This document shows, one piece after another, positions 51,409 through 64,000 of a stretch of DNA of 64,000 bases. The notes beneath the pieces were generated by a model. It worked only from the letters and a program-made list of their open reading frames with translations. It was not told the origin of the DNA and did no database searches. Positions within the stretch are counted from its first letter, which is position 1. Each line of letters starts with the position of its first letter. The stretch comes from Megachile rotundata. Its lineage: Eukaryota; Arthropoda; Insecta; Hymenoptera; Megachilidae. The stretch spans positions 310,001 to 374,000 of the forward strand of contig NC_134983.1 of the NCBI RefSeq assembly GCF_050947335.1. The letters run 5' to 3'. A program made the position numbers and the translations under genes.

Positions 51409-54400
51409 AATAACAATCACACAATCACACAATCACACAATCAAACAATCACACTATCACACAATCACACAATCACACAATCACACAATCACACAATCAC
51501 ACAATCACACAACCACACAACCACACAATCACACAATCACACAATCACACAATCACACAATCACACAATCACACAATCACTCAATCACACAATCACACAA
51601 TCACAAAATCACAAGATCACACAATCACACAATCACACAATCACACAGTCACACAATCACACAACCACACAATCACTCAAGCACGCAGTCACAATCACAC
51701 AATCACACAATCACACAATCACACGATCACACGATCACACGATCACACGATCACACGATCACACGATCACACGATCACACAATCACACATTCACACAATC
51801 ACACAATCACACCATCACACAATCACACAATCACACAATCACACAATCAGACAATCACACAATCACACAATCACACAGTCACACAGTCACACAATCACAC
51901 AACCACACAATCACACAATCACACAATCACACAATCACACACTCACACAATCACACAGACACAATCACACAATCACAATCACACAATCACAATCACACAA
52001 TCACACAATCACACAATCACACAATCACACAATCACACAATCACACAATCACACAATCACACAATCACACAATCACACAATCACACAATCACACAATCAC
52101 ACAATCACACAATCACACAATCACACAATCATACAATCACACAATCACACAATCACACAATCACAATCACACAATAACAATCACACAATCACACAATCTC
52201 ACAATCACACAATCACACAATCACACAACCACACGACCACACAATCACACAAGCACACAATCACTCAATCACACAATCACACAATCACACAATCACACTA
52301 TCACACAATCACACAATCACTCAGTCACACAATCACACAATCACACAATCACAATCGCACAATCACAATTACACAATCACACAATCACACAATCACACAA
52401 TCACACAATCACACAATCACAATCACACAGTCACACAATCTCAATCACGCAATCACACAATCACGATCACACAATCACACAATCACACAATCACACAATC
52501 ACACAATCTCACAATCACACAATCACACAATCACACAACCACACAATCACACAAGCACACAATCACTCAATCACACAATCACACAATCACACAATCACAC
52601 TATCACACAATCACACAATCACACAATCACACAATCACACAATCACTCAGTCACACAATCACACAATCACACAATCACAATCGCACAATCACAATTACAC
52701 AATCACACAATCACACAATCACACAATCACACAATCACAATCACACAGTCACACAATCTCAATCACGCAATCACACAATCACGATCACACAATCACACAA
52801 TCACACAATCACACAATCACACAATCACACAATCACACAATCACACAATCACAAACTCACACAATCACACAGACACAATCACACAATCACAATCACACAA
52901 TCACAATCACACAATCACACAATCACACAATCACACAATCACACAATCACACAATCACTCAATCACACAATCACACAATCACACAATCACGGTCACACAA
53001 TCACGGTCACTCAATCACGGTCACACAATCACGGTCACAAAATCACGGTCACACAATCACGGTCACACAATCACACAATCACACAATCACACAATCACAC
53101 AATCACACAATCACACAATCACACAATCACTCAATCACACAATAACACACTCACACAATAACACACTCACACAATCACACAGTCACAATCACACAATCAC
53201 GATCGCACAACCACACAATCACACAAACACACAATCACACAATCACACAATCACACAATCACACCATCACACAGTCACACAATCACACAATCACACAATC
53301 ACACAATCACACAATCACACAATCACACAATCACACAATCACACAATCACACAATCACACAATCACACAATCACACAATCACACAATCACACAATCTCAC
53401 AATCACACAATCACACAATCACACAATCACACAATCACACAATCACACAAGCACACAATCACTCAATCACACAATCACACAATCACACAATCACACTATC
53501 ACACAATCACACAATCACACAATCACACAATCACACAATCACACAATCACACAATCACACAATCACTCAGTCACACAATCACACAATCACACAATCACAC
53601 AATCACACAATCAGACAATCACACAATCACACAATCACACAATCACACAGTCACACAGTCACACAATCACACAACCACACAATCACACAATCACACAATC
53701 ACACAATCACACAATCACACAATCACACAATCACAAAATCACACAATCACACAATCACACAATCACACAATCACACAATCACAAAATCACACAGTCACAC
53801 AATCACACAATCACAATCACGCAATCACACAATCACAATCACACAATCACGGTCACACAATCACGGTCACACAATCACGGTCACTCAATCACGGTCACAC
53901 AATCACGGTCACACAATCACGGTCACACAATCACACAATCACACAATCACACAATCACACCATCACACAATCACACAATCACACAATCACACAATCACAA
54001 AATCACACAATCACAATCACACAATCACAATCACACAATCACAATCACACAATCACAATCACACAATCACAATCACACAATCACAATCACACAATCACAA
54101 TCACACAATCACAATCACACTATCACACAGTCCCACAATCACACAATCACTCAGTCACACAATCACACAATCACACAATCACAATCGCACAATCACAATT
54201 ACACAATCACACAATCACACAATCACACAATCACACAATCACAATCTCACAGTCACACAATCTCAATCACGCAATCACACAATCACGATCACACAATCAC
54301 ACAATCACACAATCACACAATCACACAATCACACAATCACACAATCACACAATCACACAATCACACAATCACACAATCACACAATCACACAAGCACACAA

Positions 54401-54892
54401 TCACTCAATCACACAATCACACAATCACACAATCACACAATCACACAATCACGCACTCACACAATCACACAGGCACAATCACACAATCACAATCACACAA
54501 TCACAATCACACAATCACTCAGTCACACAATCACACAATCACACAATCACACAATCACACAATCAGACAATCACACAATCACACAATCACACAATCACAC
54601 AGTCACACAGTCACACAATCACACAACCACACAATCACACAATCACACAATCACACAATCACACAATCACACGATCACACGATCACACGATCACACGATC
54701 ACACGATCACACGATCACACAATCACACATTCACACAATCGCACAATCACACCATCACACAATCACACCATCACACAATCACACAATCACACATTCACAC
54801 AATCACGCAATCACAATCACGCAATCACAATCACACAATCACACAGTCACACAATCACTCAATCACACAATCACACAATCACACAATCACAC
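51409..54892. repeat. U-type unit U1 (3.48 kb)
   Basis: Follows U0 through the whole unit: doubled AACCAC 51511, ACAGACAC about 51955, AAACTC 52853, CGATCG cassette 53201, AATCTCAC 53395, 14-bp locus 53851-54134, ACAGGCAC (GGC 54472), AATAAC 54893. Shifts are 51,350 to 51,454. Confidence 0.83.
53851..54134. repeat. Paired 14-bp VNTR locus 9
   Basis: Six GGTC repeats (53851-53921). AAAATC to AGTCCC spans 130 bp (53999 to 54129). Same state as locus 1. Confidence 0.88.
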
Positions 54893-57800
54893 AATAACAA
54901 TCACACAATCACACAATCACACAATCAAACAATCACACAATCACACAATCACACAATCACACAATCACACAATCACACAATCACACAATCACACAATCAC
55001 ACAATCACACAATCACACAATCACACAATCACACAATCACACAATCACGGTCACACAATCACGATCACACAATCACGATCACACAATCACGGTCACACAA
55101 TCACGGTCACACAACCACACAATCACACAATCACACAATCACACAGTCACACAGTCATACAATCACACAATCACGCAATCACACAATCACACAATCACAC
55201 AATCACACAATCACACAATCACACAATCACTCAACCACACAATCACACAATCACACAATCACACAATCACACAATCACACAATCACACAATCACTCAATC
55301 ACACAATCACACAATCACAAAATCACAAGATCACACAATCACACAATCACACAATCACACAGTCACACAATCACACAACCACACAATCACTCAAGCACGC
55401 AGTCACAATCACACAATCACACAATCACACAATCACACGATCACACGATCACACGATCACACGATCACACGATCACACGATCACACGATCACACAATCAC
55501 ACATTCACACAATCACACAATCACACCATCACACAATCACACAATCACACAATCACACAATCAGACAATCACACAATCACACAATCACACAGTCACACAG
55601 TCACACAATCACACAACCACACAATCACACAATCACACAATCACACAATCACACACTCACACAATCACACAGACACAATCACACAATCACAATCACACAA
55701 TCACAATCACACAATCACACAATCACACAATCACACAATCACACAATCACACAATCACACAATCACACAATCACACAATCACACAATCACACAATCACAC
55801 AATCACACAATCACACAATCACACAATCATACAATCACACAATCACACAATCACACAATCACAATCACACAATAACAATCACACAATCACACAATCTCAC
55901 AATCACACAATCACACAATCACACAACCACACGACCACACAATCACACAAGCACACAATCACTCAATCACACAATCACACAATCACACAATCACACTATC
56001 ACACAATCACACAATCACTCAGTCACACAATCACACAATCACACAATCACAATCGCACAATCACAATTACACAATCACACAATGACACAATCACACAATC
56101 ACACAATCACAATCACACAGTCACACAATCTCAATCACGCAATCACACAATCACGATCACACAATCACACAATCACACAATCACACAATCACACAATCTC
56201 ACAATCACACAATCACACAATCACACAACCACACAATCACACAAGCACACAATCACTCAATCACACAATCACACAATCACACAATCACACTATCACACAA
56301 TCACACAATCACACAATCACACAATCACACAATCACTCAGTCACACAATCACACAATCACACAATCACAATCGCACAATCACAATTACACAATCACACAA
56401 TCACACAATCACACAATCACACAATCACAATCACACAGTCACACAATCTCAATCACGCAATCACACAATCACGATCACACAATCACACAATCACACAATC
56501 ACACAATCACACAATCACACAATCACACAGTCACACAATCACAAACTCACACAATCACACAGACACAATCACACAATCACAATCACACAATCACAATCAC
56601 ACAATCACACAATCACACAATCACACAATCACACAATCACACAATCACTCAATCACACAATCACACAATCACACAATCACGGTCACACAATCACGGTCAC
56701 TCAATCACGGTCACACAATCACGGTCACAAAATCACGGTCACACAATCACGGTCACACAATCACACAATCACACAATCACACAATCACACAATCACACAA
56801 TCACACAATCACACAATCACTCAATCACACAATAACACACTCACACAATAACACACTCACACAATCACACAGTCACAATCACACAATCACGATCGCACAA
56901 CCACACAATCACACAAACACACAATCACACAATCACACAATCACACAATCACACAATCACACAGTCACACAATCACACAATCACACAATCACACAATCAC
57001 ACAATCACACAATCACACAATCACACAATCACACAATCACACAATCACACAATCACACAATCACACAATCACACAATCACACAATCTCACAATCACACAA
57101 TCACACAATCACACAATCACACAATCACACAATCACACAAGCACACAATCACTCAATCACACAATCACACAATCACACAATCACACTATCACACAATCAC
57201 ACAATCACACAATCACACAATCACACAATCACACAATCACACAATCACACAATCACTCAGTCACACAATCACACAATCACACAATCACACAATCACACAA
57301 TCAGACAATCACACAATCACACAATCACACAATCACACAGTCACACAGTCACACAATCACACAACCACACAATCACACAATCACACAATCACACAATCAC
57401 ACAATCACACAATCACACAATCACAAAATCACACAATCACACAATCACACAATCACACAATCACACAATCACAAAATCACACAGTCACACAATCACACAA
57501 TCACAATCACGCAATCACACAATCACAATCACACAATCACGGTCACACAATCACGGTCACACAATCACGGTCACTCAATCACGGTCACACAATCACGGTC
57601 ACACAATCACGGTCACACAATCACACAATCACACAATCACACAATCACACCATCACACAATCACACAATCACACAATCACACAATCACAAAATCACACCA
57701 TCACAATCACACAATCACAATCACACAATCACAATCACACAATCACAATCACACAATCACAATCACACAATCACAATCACACAATCACAATCACACAATC

Positions 57801-58480
57801 ACAATCACACTATCACACAGTCCCACAATCACACAATCACTCAGTCACACAATCACACAATCACACAATCACAATCGCACAATCACAATTACACACTCAC
57901 ACAATCACACAATCACACAATCACACAATCACAATCACACAGTCACACAATCTCAATCACGCAATCACACAATCACGATCACACAATCACACAATCACAC
58001 AATCACACAATCACACAATCACACAATCACACAATCACACAATCACACAATCACACAATCACACAATCACACAATCACACAAGCACACAATCACTCAATC
58101 ACACAATCACACAATCACACAATCACACAATCACACAATCACGCACTCACACAATCACACAGGCACAATCACACAATCACAATCACACAATCACAATCAC
58201 ACAATCACTCAGTCACACAATCACACAATCACACAATCACACAATCACACAATCAGACAATCACACAATCACACAATCACACAATCACACAGTCACACAG
58301 TCACACAATCACACAACCACACAATCACACAATCACACAATCACACAATCACACAATCACACGATCACACGATCACACGATCACACGATCACACGATCAC
58401 ACGATCACACAATCACACATTCACACAATCGCACAATCACACCATCACACAATCACACAATCACACAATCACACAATCAC
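54893..58480. repeat. U-type unit U2 (about 3.6 kb), with a T1-like start
   Basis: From ACAGACAC (about 55669) to ACAGGCAC (GGC 58162) it repeats U1 at 3714, then exactly 3690 bp (AAACTC 56543, cassette 56891, AGTCCC 57819). The first 0.5 kb, however, matches T1-B (ACGGTC with ACGATC repeats, doubled AGTC, AGTCATAC 55153). Its end passes directly into T1-C without the AATAAC landmark. Confidence 0.8.
57541..57824. repeat. Paired 14-bp VNTR locus 10
   Basis: Six GGTC repeats (57541-57611). AAAATC to AGTCCC spans 130 bp (57689 to 57819). A private ACACCATC replaces ACACAATC directly after AAAATC. Confidence 0.88.
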
Positions 58481-61400
58481 ACAATCACACAATCACACAA
58501 TCACACAATCACGGTCACACAATCACGATCACACAATCACGATCACACAATCACGGTCACACAATCACGGTCACACAACCACACAATCACACAATCACAC
58601 AATCACACAATCACACAGTCATACAATCACACAATCACGCAATCACACAATCACACAATCACACAATCACACAATCACACAATCACTCAATCACACAATC
58701 ACACAATCACAAAATCACAAGATCACACAATCACACAATCACACAATCACACAGTCACACAATCACACAACCACACAATCACTCAAGCACGCAGTCACAA
58801 TCACACAATCACACAATCACACAATCACACGATCACACGATCACACGATCACACGATCACACGATCACACGATCACACAATCACACATTCACACAATCAC
58901 ACAATCACACCATCACACAATCACACAATCACACATTCACACAATCACGCAATCACAATCACGCAATCACAATCACGCAATCACACAATCACGGTCACAC
59001 AATCACGGTCACTCAATCACGGTCACTCAATCACGGACACACAATCACACAGTCACACAATCACTCAATCACACAATCACACAATCACACAATCACACAA
59101 TCACACAATCACTCAATCACACAATCACACAATCACAAAATCACAAGATCACACAATCACACAATCACACAATCACACAGTCACACAATCACACAACCAC
59201 ACAATCACTCAAGCACGCAGTCACAATCACACAATCACACAATCACACAATCACACGATCACACGATCACACGATCACACGATCACACGATCACACGATC
59301 ACACAATCACACATTCACACAATCACACAATCACACCATCACACAATCACACAATCACACAATCACACAATCAGACAATCACACAATCACACAATCACAC
59401 AATCACACAATCACACAGTCACACAGTCACACAATCACACAACCACACAATCACACAATCACACAATCACACAATCACACACTCACACAATCACACAGAC
59501 ACAATCACACAATCACAATCACACAATCACAATCACACAATCACACAATCACACAATCACACAATCACACAATCACACAATCACACAATCACACAATCAC
59601 ACAATCACACAATCACACAATCACACAATCACACAATCACACAATCACACAATCACACAATCACACAATCACACAATCACACAATCACAATCACACAATA
59701 ACAATCACACAATCACACAATCTCACAATCACACAATCACACAATCACACAATCACACGACCACACAATCACACAAGCACACAATCACTCAATCACACAA
59801 TCACACAATCACACAATCACACTATCACACAATCACACAATCACACAATCACACAATCACACAATCACTCAGTCACACAATCACACAATCACACAATCAC
59901 AATCGCACAATCACAATTACACAATCACACAATCACACAATCACACAATCACACAATCACAATCACACAGTCACACAATCTCAATCACGCAATCACACAA
60001 TCACGATCACACAATCACACAATCACACAATCACACAATCACACAATCACACAATCACGGTCACACAATCACGGTCACTCAATCACGGTCACACAATCAC
60101 GGTCACAAAATCACGGTCACACAATCACGGTCACACAATCACACAATCACACAATCACACAATCACACAATCACACAATCACACAATCACACAATCACAC
60201 AATCACACAATCACACAATCACACAATCTCACAATCACACAATCACACAATCACACAATCACACAATCACACAATCACACAAGCACACAATCACTCAATC
60301 ACACAATCACACAATCACACAATCACACTATCACACAATCACACAATCACACAATCACACAATCACACAATCACACAATCACACAATCACACAATCACTC
60401 AGTCACACAATCACACAATCACACAATCACACAATCACACAATCAGACAATCACACAATCACACAATCACACAATCACACAGTCACACAGTCACACAATC
60501 ACACAACCACACAATCACACAATCACACAATCACACAATCACACAATCACACAATCACACAATCACACAATCACAAAATCTCACAATCACACAATCACAC
60601 AATCACACAATCACACAATCACAAAATCACACAATCACACAATCACACAATCACACAATCACACAATCACACAATCACACAATCACACAATCTCACAATC
60701 ACACAATCACACAATCACACAATCACACAATCACACAATCACACAATCACACAATCACACAATCACACAATCACACAATCACACAATCACAATCACACAA
60801 TCACAATCACACAATCACACAATCACACAATCACAATCACGCAATCACACAATCACGATTACACAATCACAATCACACGATCACAATCACACAATCACAC
60901 AGTCACACAATCACACAATCACAATCACGCAATCACACAATCACGATGACACAATCGCGATCACACAATCACGATCACACAATCACGGTCACACAATCAC
61001 GGTCACACAATCACACAATCACACAATGACACAATCACACAATCACACAATCACACAATCACACAATCACACAATCACACAATCACACAATCACACAATC
61101 ACACAATCACACAATCACACAATCACGGTCACACAATCACGATCACACAATCACGATCACACAATCACGGTCACACAATCACGGTCACACAACCACACAA
61201 TCACACAATCACACAATCACACAATCACACAATCACACAGTCATACAATCACACAATCACGCAATCACACAATCACACAATCACACAATCACACAATCAC
61301 ACAATCACACGAGCACACAATCACACAATCACACAATCACACAATCACACAGTCACACAATCACACAATCACAATCACGCAATCACACAATCACGGTCAC

Positions 61401-64000
61401 ACAATCACGGTCACACAATCACGGTCACTCAATCGCGGTCACTCAATCACGGACACACAATCACGCAATCACAAAATCACACAATCACACAATCACACAA
61501 TCACACAATCACTCAATCACACAATCACACAATCACAAAATCACAAGATCACACAATCACACAATCACACAATCACACAGTCACACAATCACACAACCAC
61601 ACAATCACTCAAGCACGCAGTCACAATCACACAATCACACAATCACACAATCACACGATCACACGATCACACGATCACACGATCACACGATCACACGATC
61701 ACACAATCACACATTCACACAATCACACAATCACACCATCACACAATCACACAATCACACATTCACACAATCACGCAATCACAATCACGCAATCACACAA
61801 TCACGGTCACACAATCACGGTCACTCAATCACGGTCACTCAATCACGGACACACAATCACACAGTCACACAATCACTCAATCACACAATCACACAATCAC
61901 ACAAGCACACAATCACACAATCACACAATCACATAATCACACAACCACACAATCTCACAATCACACAATCACACAATCACACAATCACACAATCACACAA
62001 TCACACAATCACTCAATCACACAATCACACAATCACAAAATCACAAGATCACACAATCACACAATCACACAGTCACACAATCACACAACCACTCAATCAC
62101 TCAAGCACGCAGTCACAATCACACAATCACACAATCACACAATCACACGATCACACGATCACACGATCACACGATCACACGATCACACGATCACACAATC
62201 ACACATTCACACAATCACACAATCACACCATCACACAATCACACAATCACACAATCACACAATCAGACAATCACACAATCACACAATCACACAATCACAC
62301 AGTCACACAGTCACACAATCACACAACCACACAATCACACAATCACACAATCACACAATCACACACTCACACAATCACACAGACACAATCACACAATCAC
62401 AATCACACAATCACAATCACACAATCACAATCACACAATCACACAATCACACAATCACACAATCACACAATCACACAATCACACAATCACTCAATCACAC
62501 AATCACACAATCACACAATCACACAATCACACAATCACACAATCACACAATCACACAATCACACAATCACACAATCACACAATCACACAATCACACAATC
62601 ACACAATCGCACAATCACAATCACACAATCACAATCACACAATCACACAATCACACAATCACACAATCACAATCACGCAATCACACAATCACGATTACAC
62701 AATCACGATCACACGATCACAATCACACAATCACACAGTCACACAGTCACACAATCACACAATCACAATCACGCAATCACACAATCACGATGACACAATC
62801 GCGATCACACAATCACGATCACACAATCACGGTCACACAATCACGGTCACACAATCACACAATCACACAATCACACAATCACACAATCACACAATCACAC
62901 AATCACACAATCACACAATCACACAATCACACAATCACACAATCACACCATCACTCAATCACACAATCACACAATCACACAATCACACAATCACACAATC
63001 ACAATCGCACAATCACAATTACACAATCACACAATCACACAATCACACAATCACACAACCACACAATCACACAATCACACAATCACACACTCACACAATC
63101 ACACAGACACAATCACACAATCACAATCACACAATCACAATCACACAATCACAATCACACAATCGCAATCACACAATCACAATCACACAATCACAATCAC
63201 ACAATCACAATCACACAATCCCAATCACACAATCACAATCACACAATCACACAATCACAATCACACAATCACAATCACACTAACACAATCACACAATCAC
63301 ACAATCACACAATCACTCAATCACTCAGTCACACAATCACACAATCACACAATCACTCAATCACACAATCACACAATCACACAATCACACAATCACACAA
63401 TCACACAATCACACAATCACACAATCACACAATCACACAATCACACAATCACACAATGACACAATCACACAATCACACGATCATACGATCACACGATCAC
63501 ACGATCACACGATCACACGATCACACGATCACTCGATCACACACTCACACAATCGCACAGTCACAATCACACAATCACACAATCACACAATCACACAATC
63601 ACACAATCACACAATCACACAATCACACAATCACACAATGACACAATCACACAATCACACAATCACACAATCACACAATCACACAATCACACAAGCACAC
63701 AATCACACAATCACACAATCACACAATCACACAGTCACACAATCACACAATCACAATCACGCAATCACACAATCACGGTCACACAATCACGGTCACACAA
63801 TCACGGTCACACAATCACGGTCACTCAATCGCGGTCACTCAATCACGGACACACAATCACACAATCACACAATCACACAATCACACAATCACACAATCAC
63901 ACAATCACACAATCACTCAATCACACAATCACACAATCACAGAATCACAATATCACACAATCACACAATCACACAATCACACAATCACACAATCAAACAA
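58481..64000. repeat. Third, partial copy of the T1 unit (T1-C), running off the window
   Basis: The copy is collinear with T1-B at a shift of 48,098 (AGTCATAC 58617 and 10519), then 48,090 (CGATGAC 60945 and 12855; 62789 and 14699), then 48,050 (ACAATGAC 63456 and 15406; AATCGCGG 63829 and 15779). The steps of 8 and 40 bp are whole 8-mers. It shares with B the about 286 bp insertion that unit A lacks, so C is closer to B than to A there. The right boundary is outside the window. Confidence 0.85.

Larger units (their letters stand above)
1..64000. repeat. 8-bp satellite array (ACACAATC)n filling the entire window
   Basis: Every line of the window can be read as copies of the 8-mer ACACAATC or a close variant. 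Recurrent variants are a 2-base-shorter 6-mer (ACAATC), A-to-G forms (ACACGATC, ACGGTC, ACGCAATC, AATCGC), and scattered forms such as ACTCAATC, AAGCAC, ACCATC, AATCTC, AATTAC, AATAAC and ATAATC. There is no break of unique sequence and no poly-A tail, terminal repeat or coding-like composition. The plus strand is about 50% A and 37% C with very little G. Both array edges lie outside the window. Family: simple-sequence satellite. Species and chromosomal location are not visible. Confidence 0.97.

Noticed and set aside
59..58480. AATAAC variants as polyadenylation or TATA-like signals
   Set aside because: They differ from AATAAA and TATAAA, recur as fixed parts of higher-order units, and have no gene context.
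6006..63641. Eleven long plus-strand open frames encoding His/Thr/Gln/Ser-rich octapeptide repeats, as protein genes
   Set aside because: The frames follow from a stop-free monomer whose length is not a multiple of three. Copies differ by 8-bp steps that would shift the frame, overlapping frames give the same peptide, and starts and stops are chance variants. No splice, promoter or non-repeat domain is visible.
1..64000. CRISPR array
   Set aside because: Repeats are 8 or 14 bp with no spacers of unique sequence, and no cas-like genes are present.
1..64000. Telomeric repeat or telomere-proximal array
   Set aside because: No TTAGGG-type or other known telomere motif occurs, and the G-strand GATTGTGT lacks runs of G. 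A subtelomeric place cannot be excluded.
1..64000. Alpha-satellite-like centromere DNA with CENP-B boxes
   Set aside because: The monomer is 8 bp, not about 171 bp, and I see no CGGG element needed for a CENP-B box. Some other centromere function cannot be judged from sequence.
1..64000. G-quadruplex, i-motif or long Z-DNA tracts
   Set aside because: Runs of G or C longer than two are very rare. Alternating purine-pyrimidine stretches are only about six bases (CACACA) before the AATC interrupts them.
1..64000. Hairpins or inverted repeats
   Set aside because: A strand almost without G cannot pair with itself. Only the 4-6 bp palindromes GATC and CGATCG occur, as monomer variants.
1..64000. 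Transposable elements, tRNA or rRNA genes
   Set aside because: No terminal repeats, target duplications, reverse-transcriptase or transposase-like coding, poly-A tails, tRNA boxes or rRNA-like stretches are seen in any part.
1..64000. Window as a pure sequencing or assembly artefact
   Set aside because: Consistent private variants shared by specific copies, and quantised length changes, are hard to produce by random error. Individual duplications could still be mis-assembled and need spanning reads.

Overview
The whole 64 kb window is one continuous satellite/minisatellite array. I see no unique sequence, no recognisable gene, no RNA gene and no transposon. The basic monomer is the 8-mer ACACAATC (minus strand GATTGTGT), joined with a 6-mer form (ACAATC, ACGGTC or ACGATC), so that 8+6 pairs give local 14-bp periods. 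The plus strand is about half A, more than a third C, and almost free of G. Such an array of simple monomers with multi-kilobase higher-order repeats fits eukaryotic nuclear heterochromatin or a subtelomeric/pericentromeric block, most likely from an animal long-read assembly. Nothing in the sequence identifies the species. Layout, from landmark variants aligned by eye: 1-3.5 kb is a higher-order unit (U type) that recurs at 51.4 and 54.9 kb. 2.18-8.97 kb and 8.97-16.2 kb are a direct tandem duplication (T1, units A and B). 16.2-21.4 kb is a mosaic of shorter modules, including a 0.38-0.40 kb module in tandem. 22.1-30.7 kb and 30.7-39.2 kb are a second large tandem duplication (T2, shift about 8.55 kb). 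The right part of each T2 unit is a 3.3 kb module M, which continues as two further copies (one shortened) to about 44.2 kb. 44.2-49.3 kb is again a mosaic. 49.3-58.5 kb is a series of U-type units. From about 58.5 kb to the end runs a third, incomplete copy (C) of the T1 unit, collinear with unit B at a shift of about 48.05-48.10 kb. Many length differences between copies are whole monomers (multiples of 8 or 14 bp), and private point variants are shared between specific copies. This is the pattern expected from repeated unequal exchange and slippage. The long plus-strand open frames (up to 2519 codons, giving an 8-residue repeat TQSHNHTI) follow from the monomer's arithmetic: it has no stop codon in any forward frame and its length is not a multiple of three. 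I do not annotate them as genes. No set of genes works together here. The interest lies in the repeat grammar, the duplication history, and what a 64 kb strand-asymmetric CA/GT-rich array would do if transcribed.
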